A stretch of 64,000 bases of DNA from Polaromonas sp. CG_9.7 (GTDB lineage: Bacteria; Pseudomonadota; Gammaproteobacteria; Burkholderiales; Burkholderiaceae_C). Numbering within the stretch: position 1 is the first letter of the stretch; each line of letters begins with the position of its first letter. The notes beneath the pieces were generated by a model, which made no database searches, was not told the origin of the DNA, and worked only from the letters and a program-made list of their open reading frames with translations. This document shows, piece by piece, positions 17,857-27,759 of this stretch. Location of the stretch: NCBI RefSeq assembly GCF_015752205.1, contig NZ_JADOVG010000002.1, forward strand, positions 186,001 through 250,000. The letters are read 5' to 3'. The position numbers and the translations under genes were made by a program.

Positions 17857-18915
17857 ATGACTTCAGCCACCCTCACATCCGCCACCCAGATCACTATCAC
17901 CCGGCCCGACGACTGGCACTTGCATGTGCGCGACGGCGACGCGCTGCAGACGGTCGTGCCGCACACGGCTGCGCAGTTTGGCCGCGCCATCATCATGCCC
18001 AACCTCCGCCCGCCCGTGACCACTGCCTTGCAGGCGTTGGCGTACAAGGCGCGCATCCAGGCCGCTGTGCCGGCCGGCGTGAATTTCGAGCCGCTGATGA
18101 CGCTGTACCTGACCGACAACCTGCCGCCCGACGAGATCAAGCGCGCCAAAGACGCCGGCGTGGTGGCGGCCAAGCTCTACCCGGCCGGCGCCACCACCAA
18201 CAGCGATGCGGGCGTCACCGACCTGCGCAAGACCTACAAAACGCTCGAAGCCATGCAGCGCGAAGGCCTGCTGCTGCTGGTGCATGGCGAAGTCACCTCG
18301 CCCGACATCGACCTGTTCGACCGCGAAGCGGTGTTCATCGACACACAGTTGATTCCGCTGCGACGTGATTTTCCGGAGCTGAAGATCGTCTTCGAGCACA
18401 TCACGACCAAGGAAGCGGCGCACTACGTGGCACAAGCCGACCGTTTTCTCGGTGCGACCATCACGGCACACCACCTGCTGTACAACCGCAACGCCATCTT
18501 CACCAGCGGCATCCGCCCGCATTACTACTGCCTGCCGGTGCTCAAGCGCGAAACCCATCGCCTTGCGCTGGTCAATGCGGCCACGTCGGGCAACACGCAA
18601 TTTTTCCTCGGCACCGACAGCGCGCCACATCCGGCACACCTCAAGGAGCACGCCACGGGCTGCGCCGGTTGCTACACCGCGCATGCCGCGATGGAGTTGT
18701 ACGCCGAGGCATTTGAGGCGGCCGGTGCGCTGGACAAGCTCGAAGCATTTGCCAGCGTCAACGGCGCTGACTTTTATGGCCTGCCGCGCAATCAAGGAAC
18801 GATCACGCTGGCAAAAGAAAGCTGGACGCCGCCAGTGAGTTTTTCCTTTGGCGAGGCAGAACTCAAGCCACTGCGATCAGGCGAGGCGCTGCCGTGGAAA
18901 CTGCTGGCTCAATGA
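17857..18915 (+). CDS. pyrC: Dihydroorotase, class II (PyrC type)
   Basis: Cyclises carbamoyl-aspartate to dihydroorotate in pyrimidine synthesis. The 352-residue protein (E. coli 348) has [11 protein letters not shown] with the two metal-binding histidines, [15 protein letters not shown] with the lysine that becomes carbamylated, LLVHGEV and FEHITTKEA with two more histidines, and GTDSAPH with the catalytic aspartate. It is a complete class II enzyme that works without an ATCase partner. Its stop overlaps the start of the following DUF3025 gene by ATGA. Confidence 0.96.
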   Translation: MTSATLTSATQITITRPDDWHLHVRDGDALQTVVPHTAAQFGRAIIMPNLRPPVTTALQALAYKARIQAAVPAGVNFEPLMTLYLTDNLPPDEIKRAKDAGVVAAKLYPAGATTNSDAGVTDLRKTYKTLEAMQREGLLLLVHGEVTSPDIDLFDREAVFIDTQLIPLRRDFPELKIVFEHITTKEAAHYVAQADRFLGATITAHHLLYNRNAIFTSGIRPHYYCLPVLKRETHRLALVNAATSGNTQFFLGTDSAPHPAHLKEHATGCAGCYTAHAAMELYAEAFEAAGALDKLEAFASVNGADFYGLPRNQGTITLAKESWTPPVSFSFGEAELKPLRSGEALPWKLLAQ

Positions 18916-19715
18916 GCGCAGTGCCCGAAGAAAAGACTCTTTTTCCCCCTCTCACGCCTCTGTCCGAAAAAGCACTGCCTGCCATCAACTGGCATTCCGG
19001 CTGGTTCGACGGCTGGCGAGCCAGTGGTCAGGCGGTGCAGTCAAAAATCTTGTTGGGCACCACGATGGCGGAGGCCCTCAACGCACAAGGCGATGCGCCT
19101 GTTCGCTTTCTGCCGCAATCCGGATTGCCAACCGGCATGGCTTATGAGCAGTTCATTTTCGAACAAGGCAATGTGCCGACCCGCGACAACCTGCACGATT
19201 TTTTCAATGGCTTGTGCTGGATGCGCTTTCCAGCCACCAAGGCCCGGCTGAACCAACTCCAGGCCGCTGAAATCGCCGTTGCCGGGGTCAAGCCATTGCG
19301 CGGCCCGGTGCGCGATGCGTTGACGGTGTTTGATGAAAACGCCGCTTTCCTTCTGGCGCCGCCGCTGCTGTGGGAGGCGTTGAATGCGCGCGACTGGCGG
19401 CGGCTGTTCGTTGAGCTGCGGCCGCTGTGGAAAGAAGCGCAGCTGGTGCTTTTCGGCCATGCGCTGCTGGAAAAACTGGTTTTTCCAAGAAAACAGGTCA
19501 CAGCGCACGTCTATCAAGCGCAACCAGCTATTGATTCAGTAGCGGAACTGGACGCCTGGATGGCCGCTGATTTGAGCGCCGCCAAGCTCGCCGGCAAGCC
19601 GTTCACGCCCTTGCCGGTGCTCGGCGTGCCCGGCTGGTGGCCCGGAAATGAGGACTTTTCCTTCTATGATGACGCTTCGGTTTTTCGTCCGCCCCGCCCG
19701 GAGAAAAAATTATAA
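18912..19715 (+). CDS. DUF3025 family protein
   Basis: A 267-residue cytosolic protein of unknown function starting [14 protein letters not shown]. Recognisable family stretches are [20 protein letters not shown] near residues 95-115, [15 protein letters not shown] and [14 protein letters not shown] at the C-terminus. The start overlaps the pyrC stop (ATGA), so it is coupled to pyrC, a common pairing in this order. Bases 19511-19545, about residues 200-211, look like half of a dispersed palindrome read through in frame. No catalytic motif is recognised. Confidence 0.8.
   Translation: MSAVPEEKTLFPPLTPLSEKALPAINWHSGWFDGWRASGQAVQSKILLGTTMAEALNAQGDAPVRFLPQSGLPTGMAYEQFIFEQGNVPTRDNLHDFFNGLCWMRFPATKARLNQLQAAEIAVAGVKPLRGPVRDALTVFDENAAFLLAPPLLWEALNARDWRRLFVELRPLWKEAQLVLFGHALLEKLVFPRKQVTAHVYQAQPAIDSVAELDAWMAADLSAAKLAGKPFTPLPVLGVPGWWPGNEDFSFYDDASVFRPPRPEKKL
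19511..19545 (+). repeat. Dispersed palindromic element, partial copy 3 (inside DUF3025 gene)
   Basis: Only the right half is evident: TATCAAGCGCAACCAGCTAT followed by TGATTCAGTAGC, which matches the right arm and tail of other copies. It encodes part of the protein without a stop. The left arm is not convincing, so this may be a relic or chance. Confidence 0.45.
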
Positions 19716-19868
19716 AAAGATGAATTCCGGGGCCGCTATATTCCATACGGAAAAGCTTGATTTGAGCTGAAACTCCCCCATTTTCTGTCGAGATATGCAC
19801 AATCCGGGCGTGTACCCGGTGTGCTTTTTTTACCCCCCTGTTTTTATCCAACGTCTCCCGGAGAATCC

Positions 19869-20753
19869 ATGAAACGCATCTTTCTGTTTATGTTGACCAA
19901 CATTGCCGTCGTGGTCGTGTTGGGCATTGTGGCAAGTCTGCTGGGCGTGAACCGCTTCCTCACGCCCAACGGCCTGAACCTGCCCATGTTGCTCGGCTTT
20001 GCGCTGGTCATCGGCTTTGGCGGTGCGATCATTTCACTGCTGATCAGCAAACCCATCGCCAAGTGGAGCGCCGGGGTGCGCGTGATCAACGGCCCCGATG
20101 GTCCGCAAAATGCCGACGAAGCCTGGATTGTCGAAACTGTGCGCAAGCTGGCTGAAAAAGCCCAGATCGGCATGCCTGAAGTCGGCATTTTTGAAGGCGC
20201 ACCGAATGCCTTTGCCACCGGCGCGTTCAAAAATTCGTCGCTGGTGGCGGTCACCACCGGTTTGCTTCAAGGCATGACCAAGGAAGAAATTGAGGCCGTG
20301 ATCGCTCACGAGGTCGCTCATATCGCCAACGGAGACATGGTCACCATGGCACTGATTCAGGGTGTGATGAACACCTTTGTGGTGTTCCTGTCGCGGGTCA
20401 TCGGTTACGCCGTGGACAGTTTTTTGCGCAAGGGCGACAGCAACAACTCCGGCCCCGGCATTGGGTATTACATCAGCACCATCGTGCTCGACATCGTGCT
20501 GGGCTTTGCCGCTGCCATGGTGGTGGCCTGGTTTTCGCGGCACCGTGAGTTTCGTGCCGATGCGGGCGCCGCACAGCTCATGGGACGCCGGCAGCCGATG
20601 ATGAATGCGCTGGCCCGTCTGGGTGGCATGCAGCCGGGCGAACTGCCCAAGGCAGTCGAAGCCATGGGCATCACCGGCGGCATGGGCAAACTGTTTGCCA
20701 CGCACCCCCCGATTGAAGAGCGCATTGCGGCACTGCAGAACGCACCGGGCTGA
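19869..20753 (+). CDS. htpX: Membrane zinc metalloprotease HtpX
   Basis: Inner-membrane M48 protease that degrades misfolded membrane proteins. The 294-residue product (E. coli 293) starts [19 protein letters not shown] with two N-terminal membrane helices, then the zinc motif HEVAH within [14 protein letters not shown] near residue 140, and the third ligand region [33 protein letters not shown] is typical. The start at 19869 is preceded by CCGGAGAA. It converges on proQ and shares the terminator at 20777-20802. Confidence 0.96.
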   Translation: MKRIFLFMLTNIAVVVVLGIVASLLGVNRFLTPNGLNLPMLLGFALVIGFGGAIISLLISKPIAKWSAGVRVINGPDGPQNADEAWIVETVRKLAEKAQIGMPEVGIFEGAPNAFATGAFKNSSLVAVTTGLLQGMTKEEIEAVIAHEVAHIANGDMVTMALIQGVMNTFVVFLSRVIGYAVDSFLRKGDSNNSGPGIGYYISTIVLDIVLGFAAAMVVAWFSRHREFRADAGAAQLMGRRQPMMNALARLGGMQPGELPKAVEAMGITGGMGKLFATHPPIEERIAALQNAPG

Positions 20754-20776
20754 TCCGGGGTCCTGACTGTTTTTTG

Positions 20777-20802
20777 AAGGCCGGCTCAATGCCGGCCTTT
20801 TT
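20777..20802. terminator. Bidirectional terminator between htpX and proQ
   Basis: AAGGCCGGC pairs with GCCGGCCTT around TCAAT, and T-runs flank it on both strands, so it can end both convergent transcripts. Its right end touches the proQ stop codon. Confidence 0.85.
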
Positions 20803-21713
20803 CATGGCGCCGTGTCGGCCTTCGCTGTCGATTGCTCGGGCGATGCTTCCGGCACAATTTCAGCCTCGGTTTCTGCTTCTGCTTCTGCTTCTGCTTCTGC
20901 TTCTGCTTCTGCTTCTGCTTCTGCTTCTGCTTCTGCTTCTGCTTCTGCTTCTGCGGCCGCTGAAACTTCCTGCGCCTTGGCAAGAGCCGCTGCCTGGTCG
21001 GCACGAGCCCATTGCACTGTGCGGCCTACCTCGTCCGGATTCATGCCGTACATGTCCGAAAACTCGGCCACTGTCTTGCCGCTGGCTTCAAACATCCTGA
21101 GCAGCGCATCACGCTTGGCGGCGTGTTCGGCCAGTTCGGCAAAGACGTCGTCGAGCAATGACGTGGATACCTCGTCCTGCTGGCGGATGCACAGCAAATA
21201 GCTTTCCCGGCTCAGGCCGGATGCGTGGATCGCCTCGATCAGTTGCGCGCGTGCATAAGGCCGCAAGTCCTGGTTTGAGCGCGCCTGGCGCCTGCGGAAC
21301 ACTTCCATGATGGCGTGGTGGACATGTTCCGGGGCCACTGGCTCCACTGGTTCGCCGTTCAGGTCGTGGCGCTGCAGGCCGGACGCCACGCTTTCCAGGT
21401 AGCGGGTGGAGCGCGCATGCAAGCCGAGCGCAACTTTCAGCTCGTCCCGCTTGAACATTTCAGGGTGAAGCGCCAGCAAGTCCTGGAACACGCCAAGCTT
21501 GAGCGGAAGGAACTGTCCGCCGAACATTTTTGGGTACAGGTCGAACAGCTGCCGCAGTGCCGGATGCACCTCGCGCGGCGCGCGCGCTGGGGGCTTGGCT
21601 TGCGTCCGGCCGCGTCCGCCTTGCCGGCCCTGGCGTGGCGGGGACGCCGTTGTCGCGTCCTCGGGGGCAGGCGATGCATCGGTTTCGGCAGGTATTGGTA
21701 AGGTTTCGGTCAT
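20802..21713 (-). CDS. ProQ/FinO-domain RNA chaperone with Ala-Glu repeat tail
   Basis: RNA-binding protein of 303 residues. The FinO/ProQ domain lies at about residues 48-165: HPALRQLFDLYPKMFGG, PLKLGVFQDLLALHP and YLESVASGLQRHDLNGEPV. A basic, proline- and glycine-rich N-terminus (residues 20-47) precedes it. The middle part, RESYLLCIRQQDEV and VAEFSDMYGMNPDEVGRTVQWA, is helical. The C-terminal third is an Ala-Glu repeat encoded by 13 perfect hexamers, giving a highly acidic tail. ProQ proteins stabilise small RNAs and 3' ends; which RNAs is unknown. This is not the E. coli layout, which has a C-terminal Tudor-like domain. Confidence 0.85.
   Translation of the reverse strand: MTETLPIPAETDASPAPEDATTASPPRQGRQGGRGRTQAKPPARAPREVHPALRQLFDLYPKMFGGQFLPLKLGVFQDLLALHPEMFKRDELKVALGLHARSTRYLESVASGLQRHDLNGEPVEPVAPEHVHHAIMEVFRRRQARSNQDLRPYARAQLIEAIHASGLSRESYLLCIRQQDEVSTSLLDDVFAELAEHAAKRDALLRMFEASGKTVAEFSDMYGMNPDEVGRTVQWARADQAAALAKAQEVSAAAEAEAEAEAEAEAEAEAEAEAEAEAEAETEAEIVPEASPEQSTAKADTAP
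20875..20952. repeat. Perfect hexanucleotide tandem repeat, 13 copies of GCTTCT
   Basis: Thirteen uninterrupted GCTTCT units on the plus strand, with a partial unit on the left. They encode alternating Glu and Ala on the minus strand within the proQ-like gene. As the unit is 6 bp, slippage changes length by two residues and never shifts the frame. Confidence 0.97.
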
Positions 21714-21846
21714 GGATTGCTTTTGTCAGGTTGAGGTTTGAACGGCGCCTTGGCATCGCTTTGAAAAATGGTGCGCAGAGTGTTTTCCTGCGTTGCGGAG
21801 TGAATCCGTGAGGGCGAAGTATCCCCTATCCGGTCCATCAGGGGAT

Positions 21847-23508
21847 TCAGGCCAGCGCCAGCCGCGCACTTTCGGCGTCTTGCAGCAGGCTGCGCGCCAC
21901 CGCTTCGGCCACCTTGATGCCGTCGACACCGGCCGACAAAATGCCGCCGGCGTAACTCGCGCCTTCGCCAGCTGGGTACAGGCCGCGCACATTGAGGCTT
22001 TGCAGGTCGTCGCCCCGGCTCATCTTGATGGGTGACGAGGTGCGTGTTTCCACGCCGGTCAACACCGCGTCATGCAAATCGAACCCCTTGATCTTGCGGC
22101 CAAAGGCGGGGAAGGCTTCGCGCATGGCGTCAATCGCATAGCCGGGCAGAGCGGACGACAGGTCGCCCATCGCCACACCCGGCGTGTACGACGGCATGAC
22201 ACTGCCCAGGCCGGTGGACGCCCGCCCGGCCACGAAGTCGCCGACCAGCTGGCCGGGCGCCTCGTAGTTGCTGCCGCCCAGCAGAAAAGCATGCGTTTCA
22301 AGCTGGCGCTGAAGTTCAATGCCGGCCAGCGGATTGCCGGGATAGTCGCGCGGGTCGATGCCGACGACGATGCCGGCGTTGGCATTGCGCTCGTTGCGCG
22401 AATACTGGCTCATGCCGTTGGTCACGACGCGGCCAGCCTCAGACGTGGCCGCCACCACCGTGCCGCCGGGGCACATGCAAAAACTGTACACCGAACGGCC
22501 ATTGCTGGCATGGTGCACCAGCTTGTATTCGGCCGCGCCCAAGGACGGGTCGCCGGCATGGCGGCCCCAACGGGCGCGGTCGATCAGGCCCTGCGGGTGC
22601 TCGACGCGAAAACCGATGGAAAAAGGTTTCGCTTCGACATACACGCCGCGCGCATGCAGCATGGCAAAGGTGTCGCGCGAACTGTGGCCCAGTGCCAGCA
22701 CGACCTGGTCGGCGCGCAAGCCGTAGCTCTGGCCAGTCGCCTGGTCGAGGACCGTGAGGCCGCGAATGTGTTTGTTGTTAGAGCCGCCCTCGATCAGCAC
22801 GTCGGTCACGCGCTGCTGGAAGCGGATCTCGCCGCCCAGCGCGATGATCTGCTCGCGCAGGTTTTCCACCACCTTGACCAGCTTGAAGGTGCCAATGTGC
22901 GGATGCGCTTCAAACAAAATATTGGCGGGCGCGCCGGCCTTGACAAACTCGTTCATCACCTTGCGGCCCAGATGGCGCGGATCCTTGATCTGGCTGTAGA
23001 GCTTGCCATCCGAGAACGTGCCAGCGCCGCCTTCGCCGAACTGCACATTGGATTCGGGATTCAGCACATTTTTACGCCAGAGGCCCCAGGTGTCCTTGGT
23101 GCGTTCGCGTACGGTTTTGCCGCGCTCCAGCACGATGGGCCTGAAACCCATCTGCGCCAGCACCAGCGCGGCAAACATGCCACACGGGCCAAACCCGATG
23201 ACGACCGGGCGTAGCGGCAGGCTCGCCGGAGCGCTGCCGACCGGGCGGTAGGCCATGTCGGGCGTGGGAAAAATGTGCGGGTTACCGGCGTGTGTGACCA
23301 GCAATTGAGCTTCGAGCGCCGCATCGGCCAGCGTCACATCGACGATGTAGACCTGCATGATCACGGCCTTGCGTGCGTCAAAGCTGCGCTTGAAAACCGT
23401 GAAGCTCGCCAGTTCGGCAAGCGTGATGTCAAGGGTGTGAAAAATGGCCTCTTGCAGCGCGTTTTCAGCGTGCCCGAGCGGGAGTTTGATTTCAGTCAGT
23501 CGCAGCAT
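21847..23508 (-). CDS. FAD-dependent oxidoreductase, COG2509 family
   Basis: A 553-residue flavoprotein of unknown substrate. The N-terminal 95 residues resemble the small domain that opens this family (LRLTEIKLPLGHAENAL). A dinucleotide-binding fold then starts VVIGFGPCGMFAALVLAQMG and ends at VLERG. FGEGGAGTFSDGKLYSQI is a strong family mark, followed by LALGHSSRDTF, CMCPGGTVVAATSE and GLYPAGEGASYAGGI close to the C-terminus. The fold places it near geranylgeranyl-reductase-like or HI0933-like flavoproteins, but function is unassigned. It is a single gene; a dispersed palindrome lies upstream. Confidence 0.85.
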   Translation of the reverse strand: MLRLTEIKLPLGHAENALQEAIFHTLDITLAELASFTVFKRSFDARKAVIMQVYIVDVTLADAALEAQLLVTHAGNPHIFPTPDMAYRPVGSAPASLPLRPVVIGFGPCGMFAALVLAQMGFRPIVLERGKTVRERTKDTWGLWRKNVLNPESNVQFGEGGAGTFSDGKLYSQIKDPRHLGRKVMNEFVKAGAPANILFEAHPHIGTFKLVKVVENLREQIIALGGEIRFQQRVTDVLIEGGSNNKHIRGLTVLDQATGQSYGLRADQVVLALGHSSRDTFAMLHARGVYVEAKPFSIGFRVEHPQGLIDRARWGRHAGDPSLGAAEYKLVHHASNGRSVYSFCMCPGGTVVAATSEAGRVVTNGMSQYSRNERNANAGIVVGIDPRDYPGNPLAGIELQRQLETHAFLLGGSNYEAPGQLVGDFVAGRASTGLGSVMPSYTPGVAMGDLSSALPGYAIDAMREAFPAFGRKIKGFDLHDAVLTGVETRTSSPIKMSRGDDLQSLNVRGLYPAGEGASYAGGILSAGVDGIKVAEAVARSLLQDAESARLALA

Positions 23509-23650
23509 GGTTCGTCCGGTTCGTGGCTTGTGGTTATCAAGCAGAAGGGCATCATGATAAAACGCGCCGCGCTCAGCTTTGAAGTCGGACGCACCAGCCG
23601 CCGATTGCTGGGCTCGACGTTCGCATCATTCCTGATCGATGAATCTTGCC

Positions 23651-23716
23651 TATTTTTATATAAAAATGGCTGCTGGCGCTTGCTGGATAAGCGCAAGCAG
23701 CTATTTTATTAATAGC
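23651..23716 (+). repeat. Dispersed palindromic element, copy 4 (intergenic, best-conserved)
   Basis: GCTGCTGGCGCTT and AAGCGCAAGCAGC form the arms around GCTGGAT-like loop bases, with the tail ATTTTATTAATAGC. The left flank TATATAAAAAT is shared with copy 1. It lies between the FAD oxidoreductase start and the cysteine synthase end and can fold into a stable hairpin. Confidence 0.85.
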
Positions 23717-23753
23717 AAAAAAATGCCGCGCTCTGACTGCAACAGCGCCAGCG

Positions 23754-24671
<918 letters not shown>

Positions 24672-24733
24672 GGGGGCTCCTGGTCTGTTTGGGGTGTTTT
24701 TAGCGCGTTGCGGCGCACTGCCATAATAGAGGG

Positions 24734-25061
24734 GTGAAGCCTGCCAGACCGCCGCTGGTGCAATTTCCGAAAGGAAGCACTGGAGGAACGTCCGGACTGC
24801 TCAGGACAGCGTAGGAGGTAATACCTCTCCACCGTGAGGTGAGGATCAGAGCAACAGAGACGAGCCGATTCAGTTCGGGTGAAACGGGCAATCTCTACGC
24901 GCAGCAACACCAAATAGGCCAGCGTTGACGTGGTTCCGCGGAGCTGGCGGGTAGGTGGCACCGAGCCGGGCAGGCGACTCCCGGCCCAGATTAATGGCGG
25001 TCACACCGGATCATCGCAATGTGATCCGGCGCACAGAATCCGGCTTATCGGCAGACTTCAC
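24734..25061 (+). ncRNA. rnpB: RNase P RNA (bacterial class A)
   Basis: Catalytic RNA of about 328 nt that cuts 5' leaders from pre-tRNAs. Helix P1 pairs GTGAAGCCTGCC at 24734 with GGCAGACTTCAC at 25050-25061. The conserved 5' P4 strand GGAGGAACGTCCGGACT is at 24782, its 3' partner CACAGAATCCGGCTTATC is at 25032, and AGAGCAACAGAGA near 24849 lies in the conserved specificity region. The hairpin CCGGATCA/TGATCCGG is also visible. CATAAT at 24722-24727 is a likely -10 element. Short open frames crossing this region are not genes. Confidence 0.95.
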
Positions 25062-25094
25062 ACTTTATTTTCCGCACCAGACGCCGCTTGGCGC

Positions 25095-25634
25095 TCAGCG
25101 GCTGCCCAGCAGCGAGCGGCCCAGCGCGAACACCGAGTTGGGTGCGGTGGTGTAGACCGGCTTCGGTTTGGGCGCGCTGAAGACACCGCGCTTGGCCGGA
25201 CGCGCCTCGATTTTGACGCCCTTGGCGCGCTGTTCGCTGGCGAGGTGGCGCAGGCTGATCGACTGCATGTGCTCGACCATCTTGGCATTCAGTGCCGCCC
25301 ACAATTCCTGCGTCATCCACTCGCCCGAGCCTTGCTGCATTGCGAGGGTTGCGTCTGCCCTGGTTGGCTTGTCAGCATTGGCTTCGACGGCACCGATGAT
25401 GTCGGCCACCGAAATGCTCTCGCTGTTGCGGCTCAACGAATAGCCGCCGCCGGGTCCACGGGTACTTTCGACCAGTCCGCTCTGGCGCAGTTTGCTGAAC
25501 AGCTGCTCCAGGTAGGACACTGAAATCCGGTGCCGCATGCCGATGTCGGCCAACGAAATCGGGCCGGCGTTGCCTTGAAGGGCGATATCGATCATGGCGG
25601 TCACCGCGAAACGGCTTTTGGTGCTCAGGCGCAT
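25095..25634 (-). CDS. Rrf2/IscR-like regulator lacking the cluster-binding cysteines
   Basis: A 179-residue transcription factor. The winged helix of the Rrf2 family is clear: MRLSTKSRFAVTAMIDIAL, ISVSYLEQLFSKLRQSGLVESTRGPGGGYSLSR, then SVADIIGAVEA. In IscR three cysteines and a histidine ligate a 2Fe-2S cluster just after this point. Here the segment ADKPTRADATLAMQQGSGEW has no cysteine, and the whole protein has none. The rest (LWAALNAKMVEHMQSISLRHLAS) still aligns with IscR. No isc genes are nearby. It may be a cluster-free paralogue. It is divergent from nhaR. Confidence 0.85.
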   Translation of the reverse strand: MRLSTKSRFAVTAMIDIALQGNAGPISLADIGMRHRISVSYLEQLFSKLRQSGLVESTRGPGGGYSLSRNSESISVADIIGAVEANADKPTRADATLAMQQGSGEWMTQELWAALNAKMVEHMQSISLRHLASEQRAKGVKIEARPAKRGVFSAPKPKPVYTTAPNSVFALGRSLLGSR

Positions 25635-25707
25635 GGAATTTCTCCTTTAAACATCAAAAAGATGATGTGATGGACTTCACTATAGAAAGCTTTTCACTTC
25701 GTGTAAA

Positions 25708-25744
25708 TTCGTATTTATAACCATTTCATTTCGAAAAATACGAA
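25708..25744. promoter_or_regulatory. Inverted repeat in the rrf2-like/nhaR intergenic region
   Basis: TTCGTATTT (25708-25716) and AAATACGAA (25736-25744) are exact reverse complements, 19 bp apart, in an AT-rich stretch 50-87 bp before nhaR. LysR-type regulators commonly bind such sites before their own genes, so it may serve NhaR, the Rrf2 protein, or both. Confidence 0.45.
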
Positions 25745-25794
25745 CTGTTAAACCATTTTTAGTCATTGGCTGAACATTTCAAGGAAATCCCGGC

Positions 25795-26712
25795 ATGAAC
25801 TTCAAGCATCTGCATTATTTTTGGGTCACCGCCAAGGCCGGCGGCATCGTGCGCGCGGGCGAGCAGCTGCACACCACGCCCCAGACGCTGTCCGGACAGA
25901 TCAAGCTGCTGGAATCCTGGCTCGGGCGCCAACTGTTCCGCAAGAGCGGACGCCAACTTGAGCTGACCGACGAGGGACGACTGGCGCTGGGCTATGCCGA
26001 CCAGATATTCGCCCTGGGGGCTGAGATGGAAACCGCCCTGCGCCAGGCCAGCGGTGGCCAAAAAACGCTGGACTTTCGGGTCGGTGTGGCCGATTCGGTG
26101 GCCAAGTCGGTGGTCTACCACTTGCTGGAGCCTGCCTTGGCACTGAAGCAGCCGGTGCGGCTGATCTGCAGTGAAGGCAAGTTTCCGGATTTGCTCGCCC
26201 AGCTGGCGCTGCACCGCCTGGATTTGGTCATGGCCGACGAGCCGATGTCGGGCCGCGTCAGCATCAAGGCCTTCAACCACCCGCTGGGCAGCACGCCCAT
26301 GAGTTTTTTCTGCACGTCAGCACTTAAAAGCACGCTCAAGGGCGATTTTCCGCAGTGCCTGAACGATGCGCCGTTGCTGATCCTCGGCGTTTCTTCATCC
26401 GTGCGCAAACAGTTCGACAGCTGGTGCACCAAGCACCAGATTCACCCGCGCGTCATTGGCGAGTTTGACGATGGCGCGCTGATGAAGGCGTTTGGCCGCG
26501 AGGGCCGCGGCGTTTTCATGTCGGCCAGCGTGCTGGAAGCCGAAACGCAGATGCAATATGGCGTGGAAGTGATTGGCCGCACCGACGAGATGGTGGAAGA
26601 CTTCTTTGCCGTCACGGTTGACCGGCGCATCACCCATCCGTGCGTCGCCGCCATCACGGCAGCGGCGCGCGGGCAGTTGCTGCATGGCCTGGGCCGGCGT
26701 GGCGCCTCATGA
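25795..26712 (+). CDS. nhaR: NhaR-type LysR transcriptional activator
   Basis: A 305-residue LysR protein whose N-terminus MNFKHLHYFWVTAKAGGIVRAGEQLHTT is the very distinctive NhaR helix-turn-helix region. TPQTLSGQIKLLESWLG follows, then an effector domain with LDLVMADEPMS. E. coli NhaR activates the sodium/proton antiporter gene nhaA in response to sodium. No nhaA is in the window, so its target lies elsewhere or differs. The effector domain fits well along its length with no break. It is followed by a convergent amino-acid binding protein gene. Confidence 0.88.
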   Translation: MNFKHLHYFWVTAKAGGIVRAGEQLHTTPQTLSGQIKLLESWLGRQLFRKSGRQLELTDEGRLALGYADQIFALGAEMETALRQASGGQKTLDFRVGVADSVAKSVVYHLLEPALALKQPVRLICSEGKFPDLLAQLALHRLDLVMADEPMSGRVSIKAFNHPLGSTPMSFFCTSALKSTLKGDFPQCLNDAPLLILGVSSSVRKQFDSWCTKHQIHPRVIGEFDDGALMKAFGREGRGVFMSASVLEAETQMQYGVEVIGRTDEMVEDFFAVTVDRRITHPCVAAITAAARGQLLHGLGRRGAS

Positions 26713-26769
26713 CAGCAAGCCGGGCGCATCGCACAGAGTCGATGCGCTTTCGTGCGGCTTGGTCAAGAC

Positions 26770-27636
26770 CTATTTCGATGCGGCCACAGCCGGTGCTGGT
26801 GTCGTACCTGTTGCCGCAGGCGTCGCGCCGAAATACTGGGTGTAGATCTTGGTGTAGGTTCCGTCTTCCCGTATACCGGCCAGGCCCTTGTTGATTTTTT
26901 CCAGCAATTCGGCGTTGCCTTTCTTGACCGCGATGCCGTATTGCTCGGAGGCAAAGCTGCTGTCGGCCAGGGTCTTGAATTTTGAATCAGGGTTGTTGTT
27001 CACATAGTGGACCACCACGCCGTTGTCGGCCACCACGGCATCGACGCCGCCGCTTTCCATTTCCTTCAGCGCCAGCGGCGTGGACTCAAAACGCTTGACG
27101 TTCACACTGTCCTTGCCTTGCAGCTTGGTGATGACTTCATCGCCGGTCGTGCCGTTCTGCACGCCGACCTTGAGTTTTTTCAGATCGTCGAATTTGGCGA
27201 TTTTGGAGTCACTTTTGACGGCGATCAGTTGCTGCGCATCAAAGTAGGGCGTTGAAAAATCCAGCGTCTGCTGGCGCTCGGGCGTGATGGTGATGGCGGA
27301 CACCAGCAAATCGCGGTCGCCCTGGGCCACCGAATTGAAGATGCCCTCCCACGGTGTATTCAGGAACTTGACCTCAATCCCGGCTTTTTGCGCGGCGGCC
27401 TTGACCACGTCGATGTCAAACCCGACGATCTCGCCTTTTTCGTTCTGTGACTCGAAAGGGGCATAGGCAGCATCGGTGCCGACGACATAGACCCGGGCCG
27501 CAGCAGCAACGGGTGGCGCTGCAGTCGCGCCAGCAGCAGGGGTTGCCGGTTCCTGCTTGCCGCAGGCTGACAGTACCAGTCCGGCCAGCAGGACGCTGGA
27601 GGTTTTTAGAAAATGTCGCGTCGTGATCGTTGGCAT
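26770..27636 (-). CDS. Amino-acid ABC transporter substrate-binding lipoprotein
   Basis: A 288-residue SBP_bac_3 protein. Its signal peptide ends in the lipobox LSAC with cysteine 25, so it is probably a membrane-anchored lipoprotein. The linker after it is alanine, proline and threonine rich. The fold shows VGTDAAYAPFESQNEKGEIVGFDIDV, the typical opening for glutamine/basic amino acid binders, and GVQNGTTGDEVI. The C-terminal tail is again low-complexity. No permease or ATPase gene is next to it, so it must use components encoded elsewhere. The ligand is not certain. Confidence 0.85.
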   Translation of the reverse strand: MPTITTRHFLKTSSVLLAGLVLSACGKQEPATPAAGATAAPPVAAAARVYVVGTDAAYAPFESQNEKGEIVGFDIDVVKAAAQKAGIEVKFLNTPWEGIFNSVAQGDRDLLVSAITITPERQQTLDFSTPYFDAQQLIAVKSDSKIAKFDDLKKLKVGVQNGTTGDEVITKLQGKDSVNVKRFESTPLALKEMESGGVDAVVADNGVVVHYVNNNPDSKFKTLADSSFASEQYGIAVKKGNAELLEKINKGLAGIREDGTYTKIYTQYFGATPAATGTTPAPAVAASK

Positions 27637-27759
27637 GGAGCGTCCCAGAAGAGTTAATTGGCAGTCGTCCGTCCACCCGAGCCCGCGGTGGCATGACTAC
27701 CAGAGAAAAGTATAAGGCTCTGTCGGCAGGCAAGTGTTTCGCGGCGCTGGCTTGGTGCC

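Noticed and set aside
22072..23214. A 380-codon plus-strand frame
   Set aside because: It is antisense to the FAD oxidoreductase and has no domain features.
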